A stretch of DNA of 64,000 nucleotides from Desulfobacteraceae bacterium 4572_130 (GCA_002084425.1 NBLN01000002.1:62001-126000), one strand, 5' to 3'; shown: positions 28,165 to 36,972, counted from the stretch's first letter. Translations and numbers: made by a program. The notes: generated by a model not told the origin, from the sequence alone.

Positions 28165-28806
28165 ATGTTTATAACTTTTGAAGGAGTAGAAGGGTCAGGA
28201 AAGACTACACAAATACAAAATACACTTAATTTTTTTAGAAAAGCAGGATATGAGCCAGTTGTTACAAGGGAACCAGGGGATACAAAAATCGGCAGAAAAA
28301 TAAGATCTATTTTATTAGCTCCTGAAAATAATGAAATGTCATCTTTGTGTGAGCTTTTTTTGTATGAAGCAGATAGAGCCCAGCATATTTTTGAGGTTGT
28401 TGGTCCATCTATTAGAGCTGGTAAAATTGTTTTATGCGATAGATTTATTGATGCAACAATTGTTTATCAGGGCATTGCCAGAGGTATTGATAAGAATTTT
28501 ATAGAAAAAATTCATGAAATTGTTGTTCAAGATATTAAACCAGATCTTACAATTTTATTTGATTTAGATTTTAAAATAGGTCTTAAAAGAACATTTAAAG
28601 CCTTGAAAAATGGTGAAAGAGTTCTAGCTGAAACCCGTTTTGAGCAGGAAAAAATGGAGTTTCATCAAAAAATTAGAAATGGATACCTTGAACTTGCAGC
28701 AAAAGAAAAACAGCGATTTTTTATTGTTGATGCATCTTTGAATTGCGATCAAGTTTTTGAGCAGATTCTATATGGAATAAGAGAACGCATAGGGATATTA
28801 AAATGA
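28165..28806 (+). CDS. tmk: Thymidylate kinase
   Basis: Phosphorylates dTMP. P-loop FEGVEGSGKTTQ, the DR(Y/F) motif CDRFIDATIVYQG, and the LID-side segment TREPGDTKIGRKIR are present. 213 residues is normal. Its stop codon overlaps the start of the cysteine synthase fusion gene (ATGA), so the two genes are translationally coupled, a pairing with no obvious metabolic reason. Confidence 0.95.
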   Translation: MFITFEGVEGSGKTTQIQNTLNFFRKAGYEPVVTREPGDTKIGRKIRSILLAPENNEMSSLCELFLYEADRAQHIFEVVGPSIRAGKIVLCDRFIDATIVYQGIARGIDKNFIEKIHEIVVQDIKPDLTILFDLDFKIGLKRTFKALKNGERVLAETRFEQEKMEFHQKIRNGYLELAAKEKQRFFIVDASLNCDQVFEQILYGIRERIGILK

Positions 28807-31085
28807 GTTATTCAATACTTGATTCAATTGGAAATACACCTATTGTTGAGATAAAAAAAATTAATTTAGGTTCAAAGGTAAAAATTTTTGTAAAATTGGA
28901 ATATCTTAATCCTGGAGGTTCAATTAAAGATAGACCTGCTCTTTTTATGATTGAGCAAGGTGAAAAAACAGGTGAGCTTTCTTCTAATAAAACTGTTATT
29001 GAAGCTACAAGTGGAAATACAGGAATCGGGCTTGCAATGGTATGTTCGGTAAAGGGGTATAATCTTGTTCTTGTTATGTCAGAATCAGCAAGTAAGGAAA
29101 GAAGAAAAATTTTGGAGGCAAGGGGTGCAAAAATAATTTTAACTCCGGGACATTTGGGAACAGATGGAGCTATTGAAGAGGCTTATAATCTTGCCAGAGA
29201 AAATCCTGATACATATTTTATGACTGATCAATTTAATAATAGTGCTAATTGGAAAGCTCATTATTATACAACTGCTGTAGAAATTTTGGAACAAACCAAG
29301 GGAAAAGTGGATGTAATAGTTGCAACAATTGGAACCAGCGGTACAATTATGGGAATTTCGAAAAAAATTAAGGAAATAGATCCCAGTATTAAAATTATTG
29401 GGGTTGAGCCATATCTTGGTCATAAAATACAGGGTTTAAAAAATATGAAAGAGGCTTATACGCCTGAAATTTTTGATAAAAAACAACTTGATGAAAAAAT
29501 AAATATAGATGATGAGCTTGCCTTTAAAACAGCAAGATTGCTTGCTAAAAAACAGGGGCTTTTTGTTGGAATGAGTAGTGGTGCTGCTATGGCTGTTGCC
29601 TTAAAACAGGCAGAAAATATGAAAAAGGGTACTATAGTAGTTATATTTCCAGATGGTGGAGAAAGATATCTTTCCACTTCTCTTTTTACTGTAAAAGATA
29701 ATATCACCCTTAATTTATTTAATAGTCTTTTAAGAAAAAAGCAGGTTTTTAAACCAGATAAACAAGGCACAGTATCAGTTTATACCTGTGGTCATACAGT
29801 TAATAAGCGCATGGATCCTGGACAGATTAGGAAATTTTTATGTACAGATTTGCTTTGCAGGTATTTAGAATTTAGAAATCTTTCAGTAAATCATATTGTT
29901 AATATAACAGATCTAGATGATAAAACTATATATGGCTCTGAAAAAACTGGTGAATCTCTTTCTTGTTTTACTGAAAAATTTATACATGCTTTTAAAGAAG
30001 ATTTAAAAAAAATGAAAATAAGACCTGCCCAGGGCTATCCTTTGGTTTCTGAACATCTAGATGATATGATTCTTGTTGCAGAAAAGCTTGTTCAACAAGG
30101 CTCTGCTTATGAAAAGCTTAATTCCCTTTATTTTGATATTTCTTCTCTTTCTGATTATGGGGTGCTTTCCGGGATTGATCTTAATAAAATAAGACTTGGT
30201 GCTACAGTTGATCTTGATGATTATGAAAAAGATAATCCCAGGGATTTTACCTTGTTTAAAAGAGTTAAGCTTTCTGAATTAAAAAGAGGTGTGTGCGTAA
30301 AAACTAAATGGGGCAATGTACGCCCCTCTCTTCATCTTCAATGTGCAGCAATTGCCATGAAATATCTTGGTCAGGAATTTGATATTCATACAGGCACACG
30401 AGAACTTGTTTTCCCACATCATGAAAATGAAATAGCTATTTCTAAGGCAGTTACAGGAACTTCTCTTGCAAGGTTTTGGATGCATTGTGAAAAAGTTCAT
30501 TATGATGGTTCTCTAGGTGTTGAAAAATTAGAAGATATTAATCTTGATATGCTTGAACAAATGGGATGGGAGTCAAGAGTTATAAGGTTTTGGCTGATTT
30601 CAGGACATTATAGTAAAAATCTTTTTTTATCAAAACAAGCTTTAAAAAATGCCAAAGATTCTTTAAACAAAATTAACAGGTGCCTTTATAATTTAACAAA
30701 AATAGAACAAGGAAAAAGTTTTAAAGAACTTGATCAGTTTCTCTATGATATAAGACATGGTTTTTTATTGGCAATGGATGATGATTTCAAGATAACAGAT
30801 GTTATTGCTCTGTTTTTTAAATCAGTTAAAAAACTGAACAAGCTTATGAATGAGAACAAAATAGATTCCAGGGGAGCAGACTTAGTTATTGCTTTATTTA
30901 AAGATATTGATTCTGTTTTAAAGATATTTGACTTTAGTTTTAAAAAGGATATTTCTGTTAAAGTAAAAGAACTTTTAAAAAAAAGAGAACAGGCAAGACT
31001 TGAAAATAATTGGGAATTTGCAGATAAATTAAGACAAGAACTCATTACCATGAATGTTGAAATTCATGATAAAAAGGTTAAATAA
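28803..31085 (+). CDS. Cysteine synthase fused to a cysteinyl-tRNA synthetase-like domain lacking HIGH and KMSKS
   Basis: Residues 1-305 are a complete O-acetylserine sulfhydrylase: NPGGSIKDR with PLP Lys42, EATSGNTGIG, ATIGTSGTIMGI and MSSGAA. Residues about 310-760 follow a CysRS from end to end: TCGHTV (Cys329), VNITDLDDK, LHLQC (Cys514), FPHHENEIA (His539, Glu543) and the C-terminal NNWEFADKLRQEL. So the Zn/cysteine-recognition ligands remain. But where CysRS has HIGH, this has MDPGQIR (337-343), and the KMSKS loop is deleted (YDGSLGVEK, 567-575). It therefore probably cannot aminoacylate tRNA in the usual way. It may channel or sense cysteine; function is inference. Overlaps tmk by 4 bases. 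Confidence 0.85.
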   Translation: MSYSILDSIGNTPIVEIKKINLGSKVKIFVKLEYLNPGGSIKDRPALFMIEQGEKTGELSSNKTVIEATSGNTGIGLAMVCSVKGYNLVLVMSESASKERRKILEARGAKIILTPGHLGTDGAIEEAYNLARENPDTYFMTDQFNNSANWKAHYYTTAVEILEQTKGKVDVIVATIGTSGTIMGISKKIKEIDPSIKIIGVEPYLGHKIQGLKNMKEAYTPEIFDKKQLDEKINIDDELAFKTARLLAKKQGLFVGMSSGAAMAVALKQAENMKKGTIVVIFPDGGERYLSTSLFTVKDNITLNLFNSLLRKKQVFKPDKQGTVSVYTCGHTVNKRMDPGQIRKFLCTDLLCRYLEFRNLSVNHIVNITDLDDKTIYGSEKTGESLSCFTEKFIHAFKEDLKKMKIRPAQGYPLVSEHLDDMILVAEKLVQQGSAYEKLNSLYFDISSLSDYGVLSGIDLNKIRLGATVDLDDYEKDNPRDFTLFKRVKLSELKRGVCVKTKWGNVRPSLHLQCAAIAMKYLGQEFDIHTGTRELVFPHHENEIAISKAVTGTSLARFWMHCEKVHYDGSLGVEKLEDINLDMLEQMGWESRVIRFWLISGHYSKNLFLSKQALKNAKDSLNKINRCLYNLTKIEQGKSFKELDQFLYDIRHGFLLAMDDDFKITDVIALFFKSVKKLNKLMNENKIDSRGADLVIALFKDIDSVLKIFDFSFKKDISVKVKELLKKREQARLENNWEFADKLRQELITMNVEIHDKKVK

Positions 31086-31086
31086 A

Positions 31087-32097
31087 ATGAAACCTTTATT
31101 CTTTCCCTTTACACATTTGAGTGAAAAACATGCTGAGGTTCTTTTGGCATGTTTTTCAGAAATTTCAATTTTTAATATAAAATCTGAAAAAGAATATGAG
31201 AAAGAGCTAAAAAAATGGATAAAAACAGGTCCTGTTGATTTTATTTTTATACAGGATGATGAAGAAAAAAAAATAACTTCTATTGTTAATGAATACAAAA
31301 AATGGGCTGCAATAAATCAAGAATCTCGTGTTCCTTTAAAAACACTTTTAAGAGACACTCCATACTTTAATATTAAAACAAGTGTTTTAAATATAAAATA
31401 TCAGATAGTAAAAAAATCTTTAAAAAAAGATGGGCATGAGAAGAAATCATTGCAAATAAAAGATTTGTTTCTAGATGCAATGGTGTTTTTAAGACTTGCC
31501 CATGAAAATGATGCTGAAAAAGAGGCTGCTGACAAAGCTTTTGATCTGATTGGTATTAATGAGCAAAAGCTTTTTAGTGCCCTAAAAGGCAATAACAGTA
31601 AAAATAAAAAATCAGATATTAAAGTTGAAAAACAAGATTCTGAATTTTTTATGATAGAACAAAGAATTTTTGCATGGGCAGAGGTGTTTAGGAAAAAAAA
31701 GACTGTTTTAAATTTTAAGGAACCTTTTGTTTTTGTTACAACAAATAATTTTGTAATTAAATTTCTTAAATTAAAGGCAGAAAAAAATACAAAAATATTT
31801 CATATTAACAATATTAATATACATGAAAAAAATTGTGATAAAAGAAAAACTGTGCAAACAAGTTTAAATCAAATTTTAACAAAAGTTGTTAGGAAAGAAA
31901 AAATAGAAAAAGATTTATTAAAAACTTTTCATGATTCATGTGCATTATATGTTGATATAAAAATATATTTTTTTTCAGGGAATTATATAAATAAATTATT
32001 CTTTTCCCCTCAAATAAAAAGGAATAATAAATTTTCAGGAAATTTAAATCAGACAATTTTTATTTGTGTGAGTAATATAAAAAATAAAAAAACTTGA
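31087..32097 (+). CDS. Hypothetical protein, about 336 residues
   Basis: I do not recognise a named family. The ATG at 31087 follows the fusion gene stop by one base, with AAAAAGG upstream; an earlier in-frame ATG at 31054 lies inside the previous gene. The product is soluble, Lys-rich and mixed alpha/beta. It starts MKPLFFPFTHLSEKHAEVLL, includes FIFIQDDEEKKI and DLFLDAMVFLRLAHEND, and ends in a basic tail. The tight spacing says that it is co-translated with tmk and the CysK-CysRS-like gene, so it may work with one of them. Confidence 0.7.
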   Translation: MKPLFFPFTHLSEKHAEVLLACFSEISIFNIKSEKEYEKELKKWIKTGPVDFIFIQDDEEKKITSIVNEYKKWAAINQESRVPLKTLLRDTPYFNIKTSVLNIKYQIVKKSLKKDGHEKKSLQIKDLFLDAMVFLRLAHENDAEKEAADKAFDLIGINEQKLFSALKGNNSKNKKSDIKVEKQDSEFFMIEQRIFAWAEVFRKKKTVLNFKEPFVFVTTNNFVIKFLKLKAEKNTKIFHINNINIHEKNCDKRKTVQTSLNQILTKVVRKEKIEKDLLKTFHDSCALYVDIKIYFFSGNYINKLFFSPQIKRNNKFSGNLNQTIFICVSNIKNKKT

Positions 32098-32189
32098 TTT
32101 GAAAAAAAACTTGTTGTAAAGCCAAATCTTTAAAACTTTATTTATAATATTTTTATTGTTAATTTTTTTTTTAAAGGAGATTTGAGAAA

Positions 32190-32381
32190 ATGGGTTTTAC
32201 TGTAACTATTGATAAAGAAAAATGTGTTGGATGTGAGGAATGTGTAGATATTTGTCCTGTAGAAGTTTTTGAGATGGGAGATGATGAAAAATCTGAAGTT
32301 GTTAATGGTGAAGAGTGTATGGGTTGTGAAAGTTGTATTGAAGTTTGTGAGGAAGATGCAATTGTTGTAGAAGAGGACTAA
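32190..32381 (+). CDS. Ferredoxin, 2[4Fe-4S], acidic
   Basis: A 63-residue cytosolic electron carrier with two cluster motifs, CVGCEECVDICP and CMGCESCIEVCE, spaced as in clostridial-type ferredoxins; the second lacks the final Pro. It is strongly acidic (ends VVEED). AAAGGAG precedes the ATG. A terminator follows at once, so it is likely a single-gene transcript. Confidence 0.93.
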   Translation: MGFTVTIDKEKCVGCEECVDICPVEVFEMGDDEKSEVVNGEECMGCESCIEVCEEDAIVVEED

Positions 32382-32396
32382 ATTTTTTTACATTTT

Positions 32397-32441
32397 AAAA
32401 GCCCTGTTTCATAATTTTTTTATGAGATAGGGCTTTTTTTG
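32397..32441 (+). terminator. Rho-independent terminator after ferredoxin
   Basis: AAAAGCCCT pairs with AGGGCTTTT around an A/T loop, and a run of Ts follows. It starts 15 bases after the ferredoxin stop codon. Confidence 0.8.
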
Positions 32442-32467
32442 TTTGTAAGGATAATAAAAAAATGTTT

Positions 32468-32510
32468 CATCCTTTGCTGTGGTCAGATACTAATAATTCT
32501 AGCCATGCTA
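32468..32510 (+). repeat. Repeat E copy 1
   Basis: CATCCTTTGCTGTGGTCAG followed by ATACTAATAATTCTAGCC. Two relatives: 60161-60209 on the other strand and 63149-63199 on this strand. Confidence 0.55.
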
Positions 32511-32603
32511 ATTAAAAATTTTGTTAAAAAAAAATAATGGCACAGCCATGTTTTTATTAAAAATGAATTTGCATAAAATAAGTCATTGGCGTATATATTA
32601 ATT

Positions 32604-32921
32604 ATGGAATTTATTGAAACATCGGTTTTTACAAAATTAATTTGTGAAATAATACAGGATAATTAATATAGAATTATTCAATAGTCATTAATTTTACGAC
32701 CTGATGCCGGCAAAATTATTAAAGGAAGTGGTGGTCTTCGTAAAATCCGCCGGGCATTTACTGGCAAAGGTAACAGTGGTAGAATACGCCTAATATATTA
32801 CTGGGATAACTTAAATAATATTATTTATATGTTGGTAGTATACAAAAAAAATAAACAAGCAGATTTAACATCAAAGCAACTTAAAATTTTAAAAAATTTT
32901 GTTAAGGAGTTATTACAATGA
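32604..32921 (+). pseudogene. RelE/HigB-type toxin (NadR-like partner of NadS) with two nonsense codons
   Basis: One frame of 106 codons reads MEFIETSVFTKLICEIIQDN, TAA (32664-32666), YRIIQ, TAG (32682-32684), then SLILRPDAGKIIKGSGGLR, IRLIYYWDN and LTSKQLKILKNFVKELL. This is the usual layout of the RelE-like toxin paired with NadS/HigA antitoxins; the stops fall where the family has Glu and an ordinary residue. No frameshift is present. The C-terminal 80 codons overlap the antitoxin start by ATGA. It would be an mRNA interferase if intact. A downstream restart cannot be excluded, but the N-terminal helix would be lost. Confidence 0.85.
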
Positions 32922-33229
32922 AGCAACATGATTTTAATAATCTTGTTGATAGTATTAAACAAGCAGGACAAATTAAAAAAGGTAATCTAACACCATCAAG
33001 ATCATTTAAATTTGATTCATTAGATATTAAAGCAATAAGAAATAAACTTCAAAAAACACAAAATGAATTTGCTCTTATGATTGGTATTAGTATTTCTACT
33101 TTACAGAACTGGGAGCAAAACAGAAGAACTCCTAAAGGTCCAGCAAGGGCACTTTTAAAGATTGCTTCCATCAATCCAGAAGCTGTTGCTAATGCATTAA
33201 ATGTAAATGATAGTGGAACAAATCTTTAA
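32918..33229 (+). CDS. HTH antitoxin of the NadS/HigA type
   Basis: A 103-residue Xre-like DNA-binding protein: IRNKLQKTQNEFALMIGIS and STLQNWEQNRRTPKGPARA form the helix-turn-helix, and the start (QHDFNNLVDSIKQAGQ) is typical for NadS. In an intact module it would neutralise the toxin and repress the operon. SD AAGGAG (32904-32909). Its toxin is broken, so it may persist only as a regulator. Confidence 0.88.
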   Translation: MKQHDFNNLVDSIKQAGQIKKGNLTPSRSFKFDSLDIKAIRNKLQKTQNEFALMIGISISTLQNWEQNRRTPKGPARALLKIASINPEAVANALNVNDSGTNL

Positions 33230-33259
33230 TAAATATATTATATTTCAATGGAACAAATA

Positions 33260-34036
33260 ATGAAAATATTTGATAGTCATGCACATATTTATGACAAATG
33301 TTTTACAAGTGATTTTACTGAAATGCTGGAAAATGCCTATAATGCAGATGTTCATGCAATAATGATTGTGGGAACAGATATATCAAGCTCAAAAAAAGCT
33401 GTAAATATTGCAAAATCCTATAAAAATCTTTTTGCATCTATTGGATTTCATCCTCATGATGCAAAAAACTGCTCAGATAAAAATATTAAAATACTTAAAA
33501 AGCTTGCTGAAAATTCTTGTGTAAAAGCTTGGGGGGAAATTGGATTAGATTTTAATAGAATGTTTTCTTCTGTAGTAATTCAGGAAAAATGGTTTGAAAA
33601 GCAGATACAGGCAGCTAAAGAACTTGATTTACCTGTTATTTTTCATGAAAGGGATTCCAAGGGCAGATTTCTTGAAATTCTTAATTTATATAAAAATGAA
33701 AAAATAAAAGGGGTTATTCATTGTTTTAGTGGATCAGGAAATGAGCTTTTAAAATATTTGGATATGGGATATTTTATTGGAATAACAGGTATTTTAACTT
33801 TAAAACAAAGAGGACAATCATTAAGAGAACTTGTAAAAATGATACCTGATAAAAAAATTTTAATTGAAACAGATGCACCATATCTAGCTCCAAGCCCTTA
33901 TAAAAATAAAACAAGGCGAAATGAGCCTGCATTTGTAAGATCTGTTTTAATCAAACTTAGTCAAATAAAAAAACAAGAACCTGAAAAACTTGGAAAAATA
34001 ATTTGGAATAATACTTGTTCTTTATTTAATATTTAA
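33260..34036 (+). CDS. tatD: TatD family metal-dependent hydrolase/DNase
   Basis: The ATG at 33260 is chosen over 33248 because GGAA sits six bases upstream and MKIFDSHAHIYD is the standard start. Metal ligands: FDSHAHI, GEIGLDFNRM, VIFHERDS, GVIHCFSGS and LIETDAPYLAPSP. 258 residues is normal. The family comprises 3'-5' exonucleases. NEPAFVRSVL near the end fits as well. A strong terminator follows. Confidence 0.92.
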   Translation: MKIFDSHAHIYDKCFTSDFTEMLENAYNADVHAIMIVGTDISSSKKAVNIAKSYKNLFASIGFHPHDAKNCSDKNIKILKKLAENSCVKAWGEIGLDFNRMFSSVVIQEKWFEKQIQAAKELDLPVIFHERDSKGRFLEILNLYKNEKIKGVIHCFSGSGNELLKYLDMGYFIGITGILTLKQRGQSLRELVKMIPDKKILIETDAPYLAPSPYKNKTRRNEPAFVRSVLIKLSQIKKQEPEKLGKIIWNNTCSLFNI

Positions 34037-34050
34037 TGAGTTTAATATTT

Positions 34051-34102
34051 ATGGCGTTGTAAAATTTTTTTATAAAGAATTTTTACAACGCCATTTTTTT
34101 TT
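34051..34102 (+). terminator. Rho-independent terminator after tatD
   Basis: Perfect 14-bp stem, ATGGCGTTGTAAAA (34051-34064) with TTTTACAACGCCAT (34081-34094), followed by eight Ts. Confidence 0.9.
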
Positions 34103-34112
34103 ATTTAGGTTT

Positions 34113-34217
34113 TTATTTAGGAATTTTTCCTAAAACTCCTTCAACATAATAATTCATTTCAAGAAGCTCTTTATCTGATAAATGGTTACCAGATTTAACA
34201 ATAATTTCTCCCCTTTT
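34113..34217 (-). pseudogene. C-terminal remnant of a BMP-family ABC substrate-binding protein
   Basis: On the minus strand a frame ends GEIIVKSGNHLSD, KELLEMNYYVEGV, LGKIPK then TAA (34113-34115). This is how basic-membrane-lipoprotein (BmpA/Med-like, nucleoside-binding) proteins end. Nothing upstream continues it: beyond about 34217 comes non-coding A/T DNA and a repeat B fragment. Only about 34 codons survive. Confidence 0.6.
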
Positions 34218-34254
34218 TTATTTTATATAAAAAAACTTATAATTTTTTAATATT

Positions 34255-34317
34255 TTTTTGTGTTTGTTTGTAATGTAAATCAGGAATTAAAAATCAGATC
34301 TGCCTTATGGCAGTTAT
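34255..34317 (-). repeat. Repeat B, partial and inverted
   Basis: Read on the minus strand it begins TAACTGCCATAAGGCAGAT and continues with TTAATTCCTGATTTACATTAC, matching the first 60 bases of repeat B. It lies upstream of the small antitoxin-like ORF and next to the BMP remnant, suggesting a rearrangement here. Confidence 0.6.
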
Positions 34318-34335
34318 TAAATAAAAGTATGAATT

Positions 34336-34518
34336 ATGCAAACAATAGAACAAATAAAAACAGCCATTAAGTTACTTTCACCTGGAGAATATATTCAGTT
34401 AAAAAACTGGTTTTTAGAAAAAGACTGGGAAAAATGGGATAAAAAGATTATTAAAGATTCAAAAACCGGGAACCTGGATTTCTTAATTAAAGAAGCTTTA
34501 AATGAAAAAAATATATAA
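34336..34518 (+). CDS. Small antitoxin-like protein without its toxin
   Basis: The 60-residue product (TIEQIKTAIKLLSPGEYIQL, then WFLEKDWEKWDKKII and DFLIKEALNEK) has the layout of small antitoxins paired with RelE/ParE toxins: an L-S/P-P-E-E-x segment, W-F, W-D, and LxxEAL near the end. In such modules the toxin gene follows directly. Here the next DNA is the tail of a gene on the other strand, so no partner is present. No good SD is visible. It may be an orphan or non-functional. Confidence 0.55.
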   Translation: MQTIEQIKTAIKLLSPGEYIQLKNWFLEKDWEKWDKKIIKDSKTGNLDFLIKEALNEKNI

Positions 34519-34529
34519 GGTAAACTTAA

Positions 34530-35420
34530 TTAGGTTGTTTTAGAAATAATGTTTTTTAACAACTCAATTTCCTGTGAATTAAGATGTGGTTCTATTCTTT
34601 TTAAAGATTTTGTAATGACATCTGTCTCATAGTTTTTATTAAATTTTTTTGAAAAATCCAATGCTTTAATAAAAGCTTTAAATGCTTTTTTATAATTTTT
34701 AGTGTGTTCATATACTCTTCCAATGTTGTGATATATATTGCCTAATTCAACATAGTTTTCTGTTTTTTTATTCCATTTAATAGCTTTTTTATAATTTTTA
34801 AAAGCTTTATTCCAATCCCGCTGGTTCAAATATATAGTTCCAATTGTTCCTAAAATATTACCTTGGAATTTATCAGGAAGGTTATCTAAACAAAGCATTT
34901 TATTAAGTAAATTTAATGCTTTTTTAAACAGCCTCATATGCATCATGGTTTCTGCACAAAATCCAAGAGTATTAAATGATTTTTCATCATTATTTTTAAG
35001 TAAATCATTTTCAATTTTTTAAACAATATTTAAAAAAATAGAACTTGAAATATTTCCATAAAAATTAGATGCACATTTTTGAAGATAATGATTAAGCAAA
35101 TCTTTATCATTTTGATTTATTACTGATTCTATACCTTGCAAAAGAATTAAAGCTTTTTTATTAGGAGTTTTTTTTCTTGATTAGAAAGTCCATAAAAAAG
35201 CATACTAATTGCTTTGTTTACAGATTTTATTTCTTTTTTTGAATATAAGTATTTACTATTTTTATTTTTAAGTAATTGATATTTAATAATAGAACACAAA
35301 GTTTATACAAAATTTTATTAAAAATATTTAGAAAAAAACTTCTCAAGTTGTCTTGAACCTTTTGTTATATGTGTTTTTTTTGTGTTCTGTTTTTTCAAAT
35401 GTAATTTTAATCATAATTTT
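34530..35420 (-). pseudogene. Decayed TPR-repeat protein gene
   Basis: The longest open part (34530-34946) encodes TPR units such as DWNKAFKNYKKAIKWNKK and YHNIGRVYEHTKNYKKAFK. The same frame continues upstream in recognisable sequence (KIENDLLKNNDEKSFNTLG) but hits TAA at 35019-35021; beyond it ALILLQGIESVINQNDKD continues up to a frameshift near 35160, then SVNKAISMLFYGLSNQEKK in another frame, and further stops around 35290-35340. A possible original start (MIKITFEKTEHKK) lies near 35415. So the gene once had about 290 codons and is now dead. The visible 138-residue ORF may still be made by chance. Confidence 0.65.
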
Positions 35421-35540
35421 ATTTCCTGATTAAATATTTGTTTTTATTTAAGCTTTATTTTGTTTAATAATTAATATTTTTTTATATCATATTAGTTTTT
35501 GGGTTAATTTTTTTGGCTTTGTAGCTTTTAGGAAAATCTA

Positions 35541-36680
35541 ATGAAAATAGATAAAATTTTTATAAATAAAAATGTACAATCATGTAAAGAAACTGAAATT
35601 TTAATATCAAAAATTAAAATTGATCCTGAAATTGTTCCTGATTTTAGGGAAGTTATTGATTATGTTAATTTAAGTAAAGATCCTGTTTTAAAGGGAAAAA
35701 AAACTCTTTATATTACTTATAATCAGGGTGCTTTAATAAAAGAATGTCCAGGTACAAGTTATTATACATGCTGTGATTATATAATTTTATATCAAGCTTC
35801 ATTTTGTCCTATGGATTGTTCTTATTGTATTTTACAGGCATATTTTCATCCTCCTGTGCTTCAGTATTTTGTTGAACAGGAAAAAAGTCTTTTAGGTCAA
35901 AAAACAATTTCAAAACAACTTAATAATATTTTTAAACAAAATAAGATTTATAGAATTGGAACAGGGGAATTTACAGATTCTTTAATATGGGAAAAATTAA
36001 ATAATAAACCATTTTTTTCAGTAAAAAATATAGTAAAAAAATTTGCAAAACAAAACAACTCCATTCTTGAATTAAAAACAAAAACAGTAAATATTGAATC
36101 TTTGGAAAACATTGATCATAATAATAAAACAATTATTTCCTGGTCTTTAAATACCCAAAAAATAATTAAATCAGAGGAACGATTTACAGCATCACTTATT
36201 CAAAGACTTAAAGCTGCCCAAAAATGTGAATCCTGGGGCTATAAACTAGGGTTTCATTTTGATCCTGTTGTGATTTATGAAAATTCAGAAAAAGAATATA
36301 AAAAAGTTATAAAATTAATATTTAAATATGTAAAAAAAGAAAATATTGTATGGATAAGTATTGGCTCTTTTAGATTTATGCCTGATTTAAAATCAATTAT
36401 TAAAGAAAGATTTCCACAATCAAAAATCATATATGGAGAATTTATTAAAGGACTTGATAATAAAATGAGATATTTCAAGCCTTTAAGAATAGCTTTATAT
36501 AAGGAAATTGTTTTATGTATTAAAAAATATGCTCCTAATATTATGATATATTTTTGCATGGAAGATCAGGAAGTCTGGGAAAAGTCTCTTGGTTTTTTTC
36601 CAAGTAAAAAAGGAGAGCTTGGAGTAATGCTTGATAATAGTGCTGTTAAACATTGTGGGTTATTTCGACAAGCTCAATAA
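35541..36680 (+). CDS. Spore photoproduct lyase-like radical SAM protein
   Basis: The 379-residue protein carries the radical SAM motif CPMDCSYCILQAYF (CxxxCxxC variant with CxxxCxxC spacing as in the SPL family). Before it is TSYYTCCDYIILYQAS and after it GTGEFTDSLIWE, then a TIM-barrel with KTKTVNIE, SWSLNTQ and GFHFDPV, the usual SPL order. True SPL repairs spore photoproduct in Bacillus; non-sporulating Desulfobacterota carry relatives of unknown substrate, often annotated as DNA photolyase. The last codons (FRQAQ) come from a repeat C unit, so the native C-terminus may have been altered. Confidence 0.82.
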   Translation: MKIDKIFINKNVQSCKETEILISKIKIDPEIVPDFREVIDYVNLSKDPVLKGKKTLYITYNQGALIKECPGTSYYTCCDYIILYQASFCPMDCSYCILQAYFHPPVLQYFVEQEKSLLGQKTISKQLNNIFKQNKIYRIGTGEFTDSLIWEKLNNKPFFSVKNIVKKFAKQNNSILELKTKTVNIESLENIDHNNKTIISWSLNTQKIIKSEERFTASLIQRLKAAQKCESWGYKLGFHFDPVVIYENSEKEYKKVIKLIFKYVKKENIVWISIGSFRFMPDLKSIIKERFPQSKIIYGEFIKGLDNKMRYFKPLRIALYKEIVLCIKKYAPNIMIYFCMEDQEVWEKSLGFFPSKKGELGVMLDNSAVKHCGLFRQAQ

Positions 36681-36863
36681 CCGATCGACAAGCTCAATAA
36701 TTGTGAATGTTTAGTAAAATCAACTTATTGCAAAATTAGATTTTTTCTCATTGCTGCACTCCAGCGTAGCAATGGATACATAGACACTCCAGCATCATCA
36801 TTTGTCTATGTATAGAATTATTTATTAGTTGGCATTTCGGCATTTTAACAAGCTCAATAACCG
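36664..36863 (+). repeat. Repeat C cluster and inverted repeats
   Basis: TTCGACAAGCTCAATAACCG at 36664-36683 and a second copy ATCGACAAGCTCAATAATTG at 36684-36703 lie in tandem; a third partial copy is at 36847-36863. Between them is an inverted pair ATACATAGACA / TGTCTATGTAT (about 36777-36819). The 290-base gap to the PHP gene holds nothing else recognisable. Confidence 0.6.
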
Positions 36864-36972
36864 TGCTTTAATAGGAACAGCAACACATACTGTCTCCTAA
36901 ACTTGTTAAAGGGTAAAGGGGCTAATTAAAAAAATATAATGTAAAATAATTAAATAAAAATAAAAAAAAATT

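Noticed and set aside
36664-36863. CRISPR-like array
   Set aside because: Only two full tandem copies plus a partial one, with no regular spacers and no cas genes.
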